DNA from: Actinoalloteichus fjordicus
GTDB lineage: Bacteria; Actinomycetota; Actinomycetes; Mycobacteriales; Pseudonocardiaceae
Length of the DNA: 64,000 bases
Reading direction: 5' to 3'
Assembly: GCF_001941625.1 (NCBI RefSeq)
Contig: NZ_CP016076.1
Coordinates: 2,914,001 to 2,978,000, forward strand
Part shown: positions 52,431 to 61,901 of the stretch, one piece after another
Layout of the letters: each line of letters opens with the position of its first letter
Position numbering within the stretch: the first letter of the stretch is position 1
Notes under the pieces: generated by a model
Databases searched by the model: none
Told to the model about the DNA's origin: nothing
The model's input: only the letters and a program-made list of their open reading frames with translations
Made by a program: the position numbers and the translations under genes

Positions 52431-53960
52431 GTGACCGATCAGGACGCCTCCATCCGTTCAGAGCGCCGCATCGCGGGTCGTTATGTGCTCGTGGAGGAGA
52501 TCGGACGTGGCGGTATGGGAGTCGTCTGGCGTGCCGAGGACGCCGTGATCGGTCGGAACGTCGCAGTCAAGGAACTGCGGCTGCCGGACGGGGTGCCCCA
52601 GCAGGAACGGGGCGTCCTGGAGGAGCGCGTGCTGCGTGAGGCGCGCTCGGCGGGCAGGCTCAACGATCCGTCCGTGGTGACCGTCTTCGACGTCGTGTCG
52701 GAGGGCACCGCCACCTACATCGTCATGGAACTGGTCGAGGCGCCGACGCTCGCCGACGTGGTACAGGCGCACGGGCCGCTGCCCGCAGGCCAGGTGGTCG
52801 AACTCGGACGCCAACTGCTGCACGCCCTCCAGACCGCCCATGCCGCGGGCATCGTGCATCGGGACGTGAAGCCGAGCAACATCATGGTGCTGCCCAACGG
52901 CAGGGCGAAGCTCACCGACTTCGGCATCGCGCAGGCGGCGGACGATCCGCGCCTGACCACCACCGGGCTGCTGGTCGGCTCGGCGACCTACATGGCGCCG
53001 GAACGGATCAGCGAGAACGCCGCCACCGCCTCCTCCGACCTGTGGGCGTTGGGCGCCACGCTCTTCCACGCGGTCGAGGGTCGGGCTCCGTTCGACCGAC
53101 CCACCACGGCCGCCACCCTGCACGCGATCTTGAACGACGTGCCCTACCTGACCCGGTGTCAGGGGCCGCTGGCCTCGGTGATCATGGGTCTGCTGATCAC
53201 CGCCCCGCACGCCAGACTCACCTCGGCACAGGCGGGCGGGCTGCTGGACGCCACGGCGTCGCGCCCCGAGCTGTCCGGCCCGGCCATGGCGGGCACCCAG
53301 CAGGTCACGAGCCCGATGGGGCCCGCTGCTCCGATGGGATACGGCCCTGGTGCCAGCGGCGGACACCCGATGCCGGGTGCTCCCGTCCGGTCGAAGGGAC
53401 TGCGGTGGCCTGCGGTTCTCGGCACGCTCCTCGTCGTGGCACTCGCGAGCTTCGGCGGGGGCTTCGTCACTCATCTGGTCACCTCGGCGGACCAGGTCCA
53501 GGACGTTCCCGAGCACCTGGGCGGCACCGTCGCCTACGGTCCGGGCGGCGAGCTGACGGGCTTCTCCCTCGGGATCGAGGAGTGCGCCAGCGGTGCCCTG
53601 TCGGGGCGGGGTTTCAGCCGGGAGTCGGCCGTGCCCTGCGAGGAGGACCACGACTTCGAGGTCGTCCGGCGGAACAGGCCGTTCGATCTGGACACCGGGA
53701 CCGCCTATCCGGGGCAGGAGGAGCTGACCAGGTACATGACGGGTCTCTGCCAGCTGCACTTCTCGTCGGACCGGATCGAGCTGCCGGAGGACGAGGCGGA
53801 CGCTCTGACCTTCACGGTCATCGTGCCCACTGCGGCGGAGTGGTCGACGAACACCGAGGACATCACCGGCCTGGACGACACGAATCTCAGCTACTGCGTC
53901 CTGCACCGGGCCGACGGCGCCACGATCAGGGGCTCGATGATCAACACGCCGGAGGACTGA
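52431..53960 (+). CDS. Membrane Ser/Thr protein kinase with septum-formation-like extracellular domain
   Basis: A 509-residue kinase. Gly-rich loop GRGGMG (25-30), ATP Lys in NVAVKEL (K47), catalytic HRDVKPSN (143-150), DFG in KLTDFGIA and GSATYMAPER activation segment. A linker leads to one membrane helix (about 325-348, AVLGTLLVVALASFGGGFVT), then an extracellular domain with cysteines in IEECASGAL, VPCEEDHDFEVV, LCQLHF and SYCVLHR, resembling the septum-formation domain of actinobacteria rather than PASTA repeats. GTG 52431 is chosen. It is divergent from the methyltransferase. Confidence 0.92.
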   Translation: MTDQDASIRSERRIAGRYVLVEEIGRGGMGVVWRAEDAVIGRNVAVKELRLPDGVPQQERGVLEERVLREARSAGRLNDPSVVTVFDVVSEGTATYIVMELVEAPTLADVVQAHGPLPAGQVVELGRQLLHALQTAHAAGIVHRDVKPSNIMVLPNGRAKLTDFGIAQAADDPRLTTTGLLVGSATYMAPERISENAATASSDLWALGATLFHAVEGRAPFDRPTTAATLHAILNDVPYLTRCQGPLASVIMGLLITAPHARLTSAQAGGLLDATASRPELSGPAMAGTQQVTSPMGPAAPMGYGPGASGGHPMPGAPVRSKGLRWPAVLGTLLVVALASFGGGFVTHLVTSADQVQDVPEHLGGTVAYGPGGELTGFSLGIEECASGALSGRGFSRESAVPCEEDHDFEVVRRNRPFDLDTGTAYPGQEELTRYMTGLCQLHFSSDRIELPEDEADALTFTVIVPTAAEWSTNTEDITGLDDTNLSYCVLHRADGATIRGSMINTPED

Positions 53961-54208
53961 GTCCTGCGGGCAGGGCTGCGGCAGGCCCACTCCTGGTGAC
54001 GGAACTCGAAGCGCGGGCCTGCGCCGCAGCGACCGCTTCCTGTACAGGCGCCTCGGGCCTGACGCCCGGCTGACCGCCGGGTTCCGCCGAGGTGCTGCTC
54101 GGGAGGAGCTGTACCTCGGTGTCGCCGTTCGTCGGGCACGGCCGACCCGTGGTCTCGGGGGCATGATGGATCGCATCCGAGGAGACCACGGCGACGAGTG
54201 GAGGAACC

Positions 54209-54427
54209 GTGACCGGCATCGAGCCCAGTCAGCCAGCGGGAACCGAGGCCGATCTCGCCGAGCAGGAGCGCGAGGTCGCCGAACGCGACGTCGGGGGCGG
54301 CGTCGAGGCGGGGGAGGACCTGCCGCCGGACGCGGGTGCGGAACTGCCGCCCGAGGCGACGGAGGCGGATGTCGTCGAGCAGCGTGAAGAGGTGCTCGAC
54401 GACGAGGAGGACACCGAACACGGCTGA
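54209..54427 (+). CDS. Small acidic disordered protein
   Basis: A 72-residue, very acidic protein (Glu/Asp about 35%), with repeats of an A-D-x-x-E-Q-x-x-E-V type (EADLAEQEREVAERD, EADVVEQREEVLDDE). Proteins with this pattern are widespread in actinobacteria and of unknown function. GTG 54209 is preceded by GGAGGA, a good ribosome binding site. It converges on the BCCT transporter. Confidence 0.72.
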   Translation: MTGIEPSQPAGTEADLAEQEREVAERDVGGGVEAGEDLPPDAGAELPPEATEADVVEQREEVLDDEEDTEHG

Positions 54428-54500
54428 GAGCGCTCATCGCGGCCGGTCGGGCTTCACCGGCATCGCGGTGGCCGACCCACCGTAGCCGCCTCGTGCTTCG

Positions 54501-54519
54501 CCCGCCTGGACCAGGCGGG
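54501..54519. repeat. Short perfect inverted repeat
   Basis: CCCGCCTGG-A-CCAGGCGGG in the gap between the acidic-protein gene and the BCCT stop, 24 bases from the larger terminator hairpin. Confidence 0.55.
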
Positions 54520-54542
54520 GATCAGCCCCGCAATCGTGGCGA

Positions 54543-54581
54543 GGCGCGAGTGCGGCCCTGGACTCGGGTCGCACTCGCGCC
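54543..54581. terminator. Strong bidirectional hairpin, 16-bp stem
   Basis: A perfect 12-bp stem (GGCGCGAGTGCG / CGCACTCGCGCC) extends inward by four more pairs (one G-U) to a 7-base loop. It lies between convergent stops at 54427 and 54609. The best terminator candidate in the window. Confidence 0.7.
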
Positions 54582-54608
54582 TGGTGACGCGGTGGGGATC
54601 GACGCAGA

Positions 54609-56369
54609 CTAGTCGTCGCGCGACTTCGTCGTTGTGGTCACCGTCACGGCTTCGACCTTGGCTCCGCCTGCCGTCGTGGCCTTCGCGACGGCCTCCTCTT
54701 CGGGCGTGGTGATCAGCCCGTCCTCGATGAGGGACCGCGAGACGTGCACGGTCAGCTCCTCGGCTCGACGCCTGCGCTGGATGCGCAGCGCCTCCTTGCG
54801 CTCGGCGCTGAACTCCTTCCACAGCGCGACGGCCATCGCGATCATCACCACGCTGAACGGCAGCGCGATGAGGATCGCCACGGTCTGCAAGGCAGCCAAG
54901 GCCTGTTCACCGCCGACGACCAGCAGAGCGATGGCGACGAGACCCTCGGTGATGCTCCAGAAGATCCGGCTCCAGGTCGGCGGCTCCGGGTCGCCGCCGG
55001 AGGACAGCATGTCCACCACCAGTGAGCCGGAGTCCGACGAGGTGACGAAGAACATGATGATCAGCACGATGGTGACGACGCTGGCTATTCCGCCTAGTGG
55101 CAGCCCGTCGAGCAGGGCGAACAGTGATCCCTCTGTGTCCACTGATCCGTCGGCGCCGACGAGGCCGCCGCCCTGGTTGAGCTCCCGGTACAGGGCGGTG
55201 CCGCCGAGCACGGTGAACCAGAGGAAGGTGAAGACGGTGGGCACCAGCAGCACGCCTGCGACGAACTCCCGCACCGTGCGGCCGCGCGAGATCCTGGCGA
55301 TGAACACGCCGACGAACGGCGCCCAGGAGATCCACCAGCCCCAGTAGAAGATCGTCCAGCCCGCCTGCCAGGCCTGCCCCTCCATGCCCTGCATCGCGGT
55401 GACGTCGAAGCTCAGGCTGACGAAGTTCTGCAGGTAGGAACCGGTGGCCTGGACGAACTCACGCAGCAGGAAGAGCGTCGGTCCGAAGGCCAGCACGTAC
55501 AGCAGCAGGGCGCCCGCGATGCCGACGTTGATGTTGGACAGCCACTTGATGCCCTTCTTCACGCCGGAGACCACCGACAGCGTGGCCAGCGCGGTGATCC
55601 CGATGATCAGCAGGATCTGGGTGGTCGTGCCGGGGTCGTCGACCAGGTTGATGTAGTCCAGACCGGCGGCGACCTGCAACACGCCGAAACCGAGGGAGGT
55701 TGCGACGCCGAAGAGGGTGCCGACGATGGCGATGACGTCGACCGCGTCGCCGATCTTGCCCTTGACCCGGTCACCCAGCAGCGGCTCCAACGCCCAGCGG
55801 ATCGACACCGGGCGGCCGCGGCGATGGACGGAGTAGGCGATGGCCAGACCGACGACCACGTAGATCGCCCAGGGCTGGAGACCCCAGTGCAGGAACGTCT
55901 GCACCAGCGCGCCCTCGGCGAGCTGGGTCGGGTCTGCCGCCGTGTCCGTCCCCGGCTTGGGGCTGGCGAAGTGACCCAGCGGCTCGGCGACGCCAAAGAA
56001 GACCAGGCCGATGCCCATGCCTGCGGCGAAGAGCATCCCCAGCCAGGGCAGGAAGCGGAATTCGGCCTTCTCGTCGTCCTTGCCGAGCTTGATGTCGCCG
56101 AAGTGGCTGACGCCGACCCAGATGGAGAACACCACGAACGCCGCGACCAGCACGACGTAGTACCAGCCGAAGACGCCGATCACGTTCTCCTGGATCGCGC
56201 CGAGCACGTCCTGCGCGGTTCCGGGGAAGATCATGGCGAACAGAACGAAGGCCACCATGATCCCGGCGGCTGGCCAGAAGACTCTGGGCGCCATCGAACT
56301 CTTCTTCTTGGGGACCTTGGTCGTGTCGTCGACGGCCGGGGGTGGTGATTTCGGTGCTGACGCGGGCAC
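54609..56369 (-). CDS. BCCT family glycine betaine/choline/carnitine transporter
   Basis: A 586-residue, 12-helix secondary transporter for compatible solutes. The glycine-rich helix MLFAAGMGIGLVFFGVAEPL and the Trp-rich TIFYWGWWISWAPFVGVFIA, then ARISRGRTVREF, are diagnostic of BetP/OpuD-type proteins. The C-terminal ~70 residues are charged and cytoplasmic (EFSAERKEALRIQRRRRAEE), like the osmosensing tail of BetP. GTG 56369 (VPASAPKSPPP) has GGGAGG upstream and gives a short cytoplasmic N-terminus. Confidence 0.93.
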   Translation of the reverse strand: MPASAPKSPPPAVDDTTKVPKKKSSMAPRVFWPAAGIMVAFVLFAMIFPGTAQDVLGAIQENVIGVFGWYYVVLVAAFVVFSIWVGVSHFGDIKLGKDDEKAEFRFLPWLGMLFAAGMGIGLVFFGVAEPLGHFASPKPGTDTAADPTQLAEGALVQTFLHWGLQPWAIYVVVGLAIAYSVHRRGRPVSIRWALEPLLGDRVKGKIGDAVDVIAIVGTLFGVATSLGFGVLQVAAGLDYINLVDDPGTTTQILLIIGITALATLSVVSGVKKGIKWLSNINVGIAGALLLYVLAFGPTLFLLREFVQATGSYLQNFVSLSFDVTAMQGMEGQAWQAGWTIFYWGWWISWAPFVGVFIARISRGRTVREFVAGVLLVPTVFTFLWFTVLGGTALYRELNQGGGLVGADGSVDTEGSLFALLDGLPLGGIASVVTIVLIIMFFVTSSDSGSLVVDMLSSGGDPEPPTWSRIFWSITEGLVAIALLVVGGEQALAALQTVAILIALPFSVVMIAMAVALWKEFSAERKEALRIQRRRRAEELTVHVSRSLIEDGLITTPEEEAVAKATTAGGAKVEAVTVTTTTKSRDD

Positions 56370-57130
56370 GAGTCGTGCGCCTCCCAGATTCAGTAGTTCG
56401 GACGGTTGACGGCAAACTGCCTCACGCAGCGTAGTGGCTGCCCTCAGCCGGTCTGAAGTCGGTGTGAAAGACCGGCGACGATCATCCCTGACATCGACGA
56501 GCGACAGGTGGCGAATCGGAGAAGATCTCTCGGCACGCCGACGACCCCGGCGGGTGGGTCGACCCACTGCCGCCGGTGGGCGGAATTCCGCTTCTAGGTG
56601 GCGTATTCCCAGCTCATCGGCTTGCCGAGTGGTCGGATCGGGTCGATTCGCCGCCCGAGTCCGCGAATCGTTCACGTCCGGAAGTCGGCCACGGATCGTT
56701 TTCTGATCGCAATATGACGGCGATCAGAATTCACCTCCGGCACGCCGGACCGAGCCCAGGATTCCGGCCGCCCTTGCCGACGCGTCCACGGCAGGGAAGC
56801 TTGAACGGTCGAGTGTCCGCGAGCATGGTCACTTTGCGTGTCGGGTGGGGTCTTGCTCCCGCCGTGGTCCGGCGGCGGCGAACGAGGCCCTCGCTGCGGT
56901 CTCCCTGCGAGCCGGGCATGCGGCCCCGGGACCGGGCCTGCGGGCCGGGCGGCGGGTCCCCACGGATCCTCTTGCCTGGGCTCGGGCGGGGGCGTGGACC
57001 GGGGCGGGGCGCAGCAGGGAACCGCGTGTCGAGCCGCGACGATCGAGAGCGCCGGCTCGGATCTGCGGGCGAGGGTCGGCGTCGGGCCGAGTGCCTGCGA
57101 ACCGCCGCCGACGAGTGTGCGGGGCCCGCG
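56370..57130. other. Long intergenic region upstream of BCCT gene
   Basis: 761 bases on the 5' side of the BCCT gene and the 3' side of the ligD-type operon. It holds the inverted repeat at 56701-56729. The left 350 bases are less GC-rich and probably include the transporter promoter. No gene. Confidence 0.5.
56701..56729. promoter_or_regulatory. 10-bp perfect inverted repeat
   Basis: TTCTGATCGC-N9-GCGATCAGAA. The arms are AT-richer than the surroundings and there is no T-run on either strand, so an operator about 330 bases upstream of the BCCT start is as likely as a terminator of the ligD-type genes. Confidence 0.4.
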
Positions 57131-58045
57131 TCAGCTCAGCCGGGCATGGAGCCGTGCCGCGGAGACCGCATGTCGATCCATCTCGGCCCAGGGGTCGCCC
57201 TTGGACGCCAGCCGACGAGCCACGTTGCCGAGGTGATAGGCGTCCGGACGTGCCCTGGCCAGCTCGCGCGGCTGGATCGGCGTCGCCACCGGGGCGCCGG
57301 GCCGGGCCCGCGTCGAGTACGGTGCGATCACCGTCTGTGCGTGGCCGTTGCGGTTGACGTCGAGCAGCACCCGCCCGTTCCGGCGGTCCCGCCGCTGCTC
57401 GACAGTGAATCGCCGGTCCTCCTCGGCCAGCCTGCGAGCCATCTCGCGTGCTGAGGCGAGGACCTCGTCGACGGGGCAGTCCGGCACCAGCGGGGCCACC
57501 ACGTGGAAGCCCTTGCCGCCGGTGGTCTGCACGTACGGGGTCAGCCCGACCTCCTCGAAGCGCTCGCTGACGCGCCGGACCAACGGCCGAAGCTCGCGCG
57601 GGTCATGGCCGGGCGGCGGGTCCAGGTCCACCACGAACCGGTCCGGGTAGCCGGGTCGATCGGCCGGGCACAGCCGGATGTGCAGTTCCAGGCTCGCGAG
57701 GTTGGCCAGGTACACCAGCGTCGACTCGTCCTCGCAGACGACGTGGCGCACCGACCCGGACTGGTGTCGATGGGGGACCGACACGGTGTGCACCCACGAG
57801 GGCAGCCGTCCGCCCGAGTCCTTCTGAAAGAAGCCGGCCGACTCGACGCCCTCGGGATAGCGGCGCAGGGTGAGCAGCCGGTTGCGCAGGTGCGGGAGCA
57901 GGGTGGCGGCGACCGCACGGTAGTAGTCGACGACCTGGGCCTTGGTGATCTCGGCTCGATCGTCCGTCGCCGGGTAGAGGACCTTCGTCGGATTCGACAG
58001 CGTGAGCACCCTGCCGTCGATCTCGACGCGCTCTCGACCGCTCAT
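57131..58045 (-). CDS. LigD-type polymerase/primase (POL) domain protein
   Basis: A 304-residue archaeo-eukaryotic-primase-like polymerase used in bacterial non-homologous end joining, encoded as a stand-alone protein. Key features are LSNPTKVLYP at the N-terminus, the DxD metal site in FVVDLDPPPGHD, VQTTGGKGFHVVAPL, and VLLDVNRNGHAQTVIAPYS. In many bacteria this is one domain of the multi-domain LigD. No ligase domain or Ku gene is in the window. It is downstream of the phosphoesterase-domain gene with about 130 bases between. Confidence 0.93.
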   Translation of the reverse strand: MSGRERVEIDGRVLTLSNPTKVLYPATDDRAEITKAQVVDYYRAVAATLLPHLRNRLLTLRRYPEGVESAGFFQKDSGGRLPSWVHTVSVPHRHQSGSVRHVVCEDESTLVYLANLASLELHIRLCPADRPGYPDRFVVDLDPPPGHDPRELRPLVRRVSERFEEVGLTPYVQTTGGKGFHVVAPLVPDCPVDEVLASAREMARRLAEEDRRFTVEQRRDRRNGRVLLDVNRNGHAQTVIAPYSTRARPGAPVATPIQPRELARARPDAYHLGNVARRLASKGDPWAEMDRHAVSAARLHARLS

Positions 58046-58173
58046 GTCGGTGCTCCTCCATGGTCACGGGACGGGACGGGTGCTGCGGCGGCCCGGCCGG
58101 GCCGGACGGCCGCGGGCTGCGCGGCCGGATGGCGGGGGCGTCGTTCGTGCGATCTGACCGCCTCCTCCGCCGG

Positions 58174-58764
58174 TCAGGAGCCCTCGGCGAGGTCATGGTT
58201 GGTTCGTCCGGTCAACACCGACTCGGGACTGTTCTCGGCGGGATGCGCCTGGCGATCCACGCCCGCCCCGCGTGCCTTCACCAGCAGCCACGACTCCTGG
58301 CGGCCGCCGGTCGGCGTCCTGGTCAGGGCGAACGGGCCGGTGAGCCTGCTGCCGTGCAGCCAGAAGGTCAGATGCCCCCTGTCCAGGGCGTCCTCGACGG
58401 CGACGGGCTCTTTCCTCCGGTCGTGGGAGTGGTTGTCGTAGGTTCCGGTGTCCCAGACCACGACGGTCCCCGCGCCGTACTCGCCGCGAGGGATCACGCC
58501 CTCGAACCGCGCATAGTCCATCGGGTGGTCCTCGGTGCGCACGGCCAGCCGCTTCTCCCCGGGGTCGAGCGACGGACCGCGAGGCACGGCCCAGGAGACC
58601 AGGACGCCGTTGATCTCCAGCCGCAGGTCGAAGTGCAGCCTGCGAGCGTCATGACGTTGGATCACGAAGATCGGACGTTCACCGGGTTCGCCGCCGCTGG
58701 GCTCACCGGAGACGGAGGTGTCGCGTCGGCCCGCGTAGGTCTCGAGTCGCTCGTCGTTCGACAT
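58174..58764 (-). CDS. LigD-type 3'-phosphoesterase (PE) domain protein
   Basis: A 196-residue protein carrying the 3'-phosphoesterase domain of LigD, which heals 3' ends during end joining. FVIQRHDARRLHFDLRLEIN contains the metal-binding His/Asp pair, followed by LVSWAVPRGPSLDP, GVIPRGEYGAGTVVVWDTGT and a conserved C-terminal LTRTPTGGRQESWLLVKARG. ATG 58764 is chosen. It is encoded apart from the POL protein, so end joining here would need separate PE, POL and LIG polypeptides. Confidence 0.92.
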   Translation of the reverse strand: MSNDERLETYAGRRDTSVSGEPSGGEPGERPIFVIQRHDARRLHFDLRLEINGVLVSWAVPRGPSLDPGEKRLAVRTEDHPMDYARFEGVIPRGEYGAGTVVVWDTGTYDNHSHDRRKEPVAVEDALDRGHLTFWLHGSRLTGPFALTRTPTGGRQESWLLVKARGAGVDRQAHPAENSPESVLTGRTNHDLAEGS

Positions 58765-58880
58765 GGCTGCACTCCGTTCCCTGATACCTCGGTCCCTGAC
58801 CTCGTCGTCTCCCTCGCCCTCGTCCCGTCGCACTCGGCTGTCCAGTCGGCCGCGCGAGGCGGGTCACGCCCGGCCTGCAC

Positions 58881-58905
58881 CCTGATCCGCAGGACGCGGA
58901 TCAGG
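58881..58905 (-). terminator. 10-bp perfect hairpin at the 3' end of the CBS gene
   Basis: CCTGATCCGC / GCGGATCAGG with a 5-base loop; the right arm overlaps the stop codon of the CBS-domain gene. In the minus direction it lies immediately downstream of that gene and upstream of the PE-domain gene. Confidence 0.55.
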
Positions 58906-59317
58906 GGATGGACAGCGCCTCGATCAGCAGTTGGACGTCGCCGTCGGGCATCGCCTCGCCTGCGGCGGCCAGCGACACGATGCCGATCAGTCGAGGGCCG
59001 TCCAGCACCGGCAGCCGCCGCAGCCGGTGGTCGATCATGATGTTGATCAATCCCTCGGCCGAGTCGTCCGGCAGGATGCTGATCGGCTCGTCGCCACGCA
59101 CCTCGCCGACGGTCGTCGTCTCGTGGTCGAGTCCGCCGAGGAGCACGCGCAGCATGATGTCCCGCTGGCTGAGCATGGCGAGCAGGCTGCCGTCGGAGTC
59201 GCAGACCGGCATCGACTCGACATCGAGCTCCTGGAGCCTGCCCACGGCGGAGCGGAGTGTCTCGTCGACCTGGAGGAACGCCGGATCGGGGGTCATGATG
59301 TGTCGTGCGGCCGTCAT
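58901..59317 (-). CDS. Tandem CBS domain protein
   Basis: A 138-residue protein made of two CBS domains (ARHIMTPDPAFLQVDETLRS, MPVCDSDGSLLAMLSQRDIM; then VRGDEPISILPDDSAEGLIN, LPVLDGPRLIGIVSLAA). CBS pairs bind adenine nucleotides and act as energy or redox sensors. ATG 59317 has GGAGGA upstream and is preferred to the start at 59332. Similar stand-alone CBS proteins are common in actinobacterial stress or dormancy loci; proximity to catalase fits that. Confidence 0.9.
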   Translation of the reverse strand: MTAARHIMTPDPAFLQVDETLRSAVGRLQELDVESMPVCDSDGSLLAMLSQRDIMLRVLLGGLDHETTTVGEVRGDEPISILPDDSAEGLINIMIDHRLRRLPVLDGPRLIGIVSLAAAGEAMPDGDVQLLIEALSIP

Positions 59318-59418
59318 CGAGGTCTCCTCCATCCTGCGCGAGGGCGGTCGGGCCGGTGCTGGCTTACTACCTCGATTCAGCTACTGCCAAACCACGCACC
59401 CCTCTGACCAGCGATGAC

Positions 59419-61584
59419 TCACGCCGGAATCCCGGTGGTGTCCCGAGTCCACACCCGGTGCGCCGCCACGGAGCCCGCGAAGGCGGTGAGGAAGCGCGCG
59501 GATGCCTGGTCGTGCGCGGTTCCGCTGGTCAGGATGCCCTGGTCAGACACCAGATCCTCGCCGGGCTGGGCGAGTCGGAGGCCGGTCAGCGGCGCCGCGT
59601 GCAGCAGCTCCACGCCCGCGCCCAGGGCGCCCACCGTCTTGGCGTGTCGCACGGCCTCGGCGACGAAGTGCACGGCGCCCCCGTCGGCACGCAGCGTGTC
59701 GACCGACTCCGCACCGTCAGCGACCAGCACGGCGTCGTAGAGCACCGAGGCGGTCGTGGGCAGCGCCCGATCCGCAGTCACCTCGGAGCCCTCGTCCGTT
59801 CCCTCCGTCGAGCGCAGGGCTCCGGCTCGGGGCGCGACGACCTCGACGACCAGACCCATCTCGGTCAGCGCGGAGGTCAGCGAGCGCAGCAGCGGGCCTC
59901 GCACGCCGTCGGCGGCCAGCACGGCGACCGTCCGACCCCGGACGACGTCGTGGACGGTGTTCTCCTGACTCAGCGCGGGGGAGACGTCGGAGTGCGTCCT
60001 GGGCGCGGGCCCCGACGGCGCCGCGACGCCGATGCCCGGTGCGACGCGCTCGGCCAGCTCGCGGGAGATCCGATCCAGCTGCTCGACGACGCGTTCGCGG
60101 ACCTGTTGATCGGTGACCTTGCCCAGCTCGAAGCGGAAGGCCGCCACGATGTGCTCGCGTTCCCAGCCGGACATGCTGTTCCAGAAGAGGGTCGCCTGGC
60201 TGTGGTGATCGGCGAAGCTCCCGCTGCGGGTCCGGATCTTATGCCCCTCGACCTTCTCCTGATAGTGCCGGAATCCGCCCTCGGCCGTGCTGGAGACCAT
60301 CGGATACCCGGAGTCGAGGCTGTTCTTGTGGTATGGGGCCCGGCCGAGGTGGATGTTCTGCTGTCCGTGGCCGTCGCGCAGGTTGTCGTGCACCGGGGCG
60401 ATCGGCCGGTTCACCGGGAGCTGGCTGAAGTTCGGCCCGCCCAGCCGGATGAGCTGGGTGTCCAGGTAGGAGAAGTTGCGTGCCTGGAGCAGCGGATCGT
60501 TGGTGAAGTCGATGCCGGGGACGAGGTTGGCGGTGTGGAAGGCGATCTGCTCGGTCTCGGCGAAGAAGTTGTCGGGATTGCGGTCCAGGACCAGTCTGCC
60601 CGCAGGCAGGACCGGGACGATCTCCTCCGGGATCAGCTTCGTCGCGTCCAGCAGGTCGAAGTCGAAGGCGAACTCGTCGGACTCCGGCACCAGCTGCACG
60701 CCGAGCTCCCACTCCGGGTGGTCTCCGGACTCGACGGCGTTCCAGAGGTCCCGACGATGGAAGTCCGGATCGTTGCCCGCGACTCGCTGATACTCCTCCC
60801 AGATCATCGAGTGCGTGCCCAGCTTCGGCGTCCAGTGGAACTTGACGAAGGTGCCGACACCGGCGGCGTCGACCAGCCGGAAGGTGTGGACGCCGAAGCC
60901 CTGCATCATCCGGTAGCTGCGGGGCAGCGCCCGATCCGACATCAGCCACATCACGACGTGCAGCGACTCGGGCTGCAGGCCCACGAAGTCCCAGAACGTG
61001 TCGTGAGCGGACTGAGCCTGCGGGATCTCATTGTGCGGCTCCGGTTTCACAGCGTGCACGAAGTCGGGGAACTTGATGCCGTCCTGGATGAAGAACACCG
61101 GCATGTTGTTGCCGACCAGGTCGTAGTTGCCCTGCCGGGTGTAGAACCGGGTCGCGAACCCTCGGACGTCGCGCACCGTGTCGGCGGACCCCCGCGAGCC
61201 CGCGACGGTGGAGAAGCGGACGAACACCGGGGTGCGGATCGAGGGATCACGCAGGAACTCGGCCACCGTGTGGTCGGCCAGCGAATCGTCGTACGGCTGG
61301 AAGAACCCGTAGGCGCCCGCGCCCCGGGCGTGCACCACGCGTTCCGGGATGCGCTCGTGGTCGAAGTGGGTGATCTTCTCCCTGGCATGGAAGTCCTCCA
61401 GCAGGGTGGGTCCGCGTTCGCCGACGGTCAGGGAGTCGTCGGTGTGCTCGACTCGGACGCCCTGACTGGTGGTCAGTCTCGCCTCGGCGGGGTCGACCCG
61501 CGCCGAGGCGAGGTCGGCGTCCTTCTCGTCCCCGCCGCGCGCGGGATCGACGGGATGTCCTGCCGAGTCTGGCGAGACCGCCAT
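59419..61584 (-). CDS. katE: Large-subunit (HPII-type) catalase with C-terminal flavodoxin-like domain
   Basis: A 721-residue monofunctional haem catalase of the large clade-2 type. Catalytic His85 is in RVVHARG and Asn159 in [10 protein letters not shown]; the proximal Tyr lies in [16 protein letters not shown]. The region [20 protein letters not shown] is typical. From about residue 560 a class I glutamine-amidotransferase-like/DJ-1-like domain ([19 protein letters not shown]) is present, as in E. coli HPII, and the C-terminus AAHRVWTR...GIPA matches it. It detoxifies hydrogen peroxide in the cytoplasm. Confidence 0.96.
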   Translation of the reverse strand: MAVSPDSAGHPVDPARGGDEKDADLASARVDPAEARLTTSQGVRVEHTDDSLTVGERGPTLLEDFHAREKITHFDHERIPERVVHARGAGAYGFFQPYDDSLADHTVAEFLRDPSIRTPVFVRFSTVAGSRGSADTVRDVRGFATRFYTRQGNYDLVGNNMPVFFIQDGIKFPDFVHAVKPEPHNEIPQAQSAHDTFWDFVGLQPESLHVVMWLMSDRALPRSYRMMQGFGVHTFRLVDAAGVGTFVKFHWTPKLGTHSMIWEEYQRVAGNDPDFHRRDLWNAVESGDHPEWELGVQLVPESDEFAFDFDLLDATKLIPEEIVPVLPAGRLVLDRNPDNFFAETEQIAFHTANLVPGIDFTNDPLLQARNFSYLDTQLIRLGGPNFSQLPVNRPIAPVHDNLRDGHGQQNIHLGRAPYHKNSLDSGYPMVSSTAEGGFRHYQEKVEGHKIRTRSGSFADHHSQATLFWNSMSGWEREHIVAAFRFELGKVTDQQVRERVVEQLDRISRELAERVAPGIGVAAPSGPAPRTHSDVSPALSQENTVHDVVRGRTVAVLAADGVRGPLLRSLTSALTEMGLVVEVVAPRAGALRSTEGTDEGSEVTADRALPTTASVLYDAVLVADGAESVDTLRADGGAVHFVAEAVRHAKTVGALGAGVELLHAAPLTGLRLAQPGEDLVSDQGILTSGTAHDQASARFLTAFAGSVAAHRVWTRDTTGIPA

Positions 61585-61901
61585 GCCGTCCTCCTGATCT
61601 TCGATGCCTGGTTGTCGGCGTCGAATACCCGGAGGCAGGCCCGCCTAACTCGTGGCGGCCACGCGGTGTGCGGATCTCGAGCGGATCACGAGTGTCGACG
61701 GTGCCGAGGGCTCCCGGGTTTCGAGGCGGACGCCGGTTCCGAGGAGGACGCTGTGGGCTGCCGGATCGCTCGGCTGCCGGGGATTCGGCCAGGGGGCCGG
61801 CCGAGCGTCGCGTGACCCGAGGCTCGACGACTCGTGATCGCTGGGCGCTCCGGCCGTCCGGACCACGGCAGCCCCGTCCTGACGGGCCTGCTCGGCGAGG
61901 A
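61585..61901. other. Intergenic region upstream of katE
   Basis: 317 bases between the katE start and the DUF574 methyltransferase stop, both on the minus strand. No gene; no clear regulator box seen. Confidence 0.45.
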
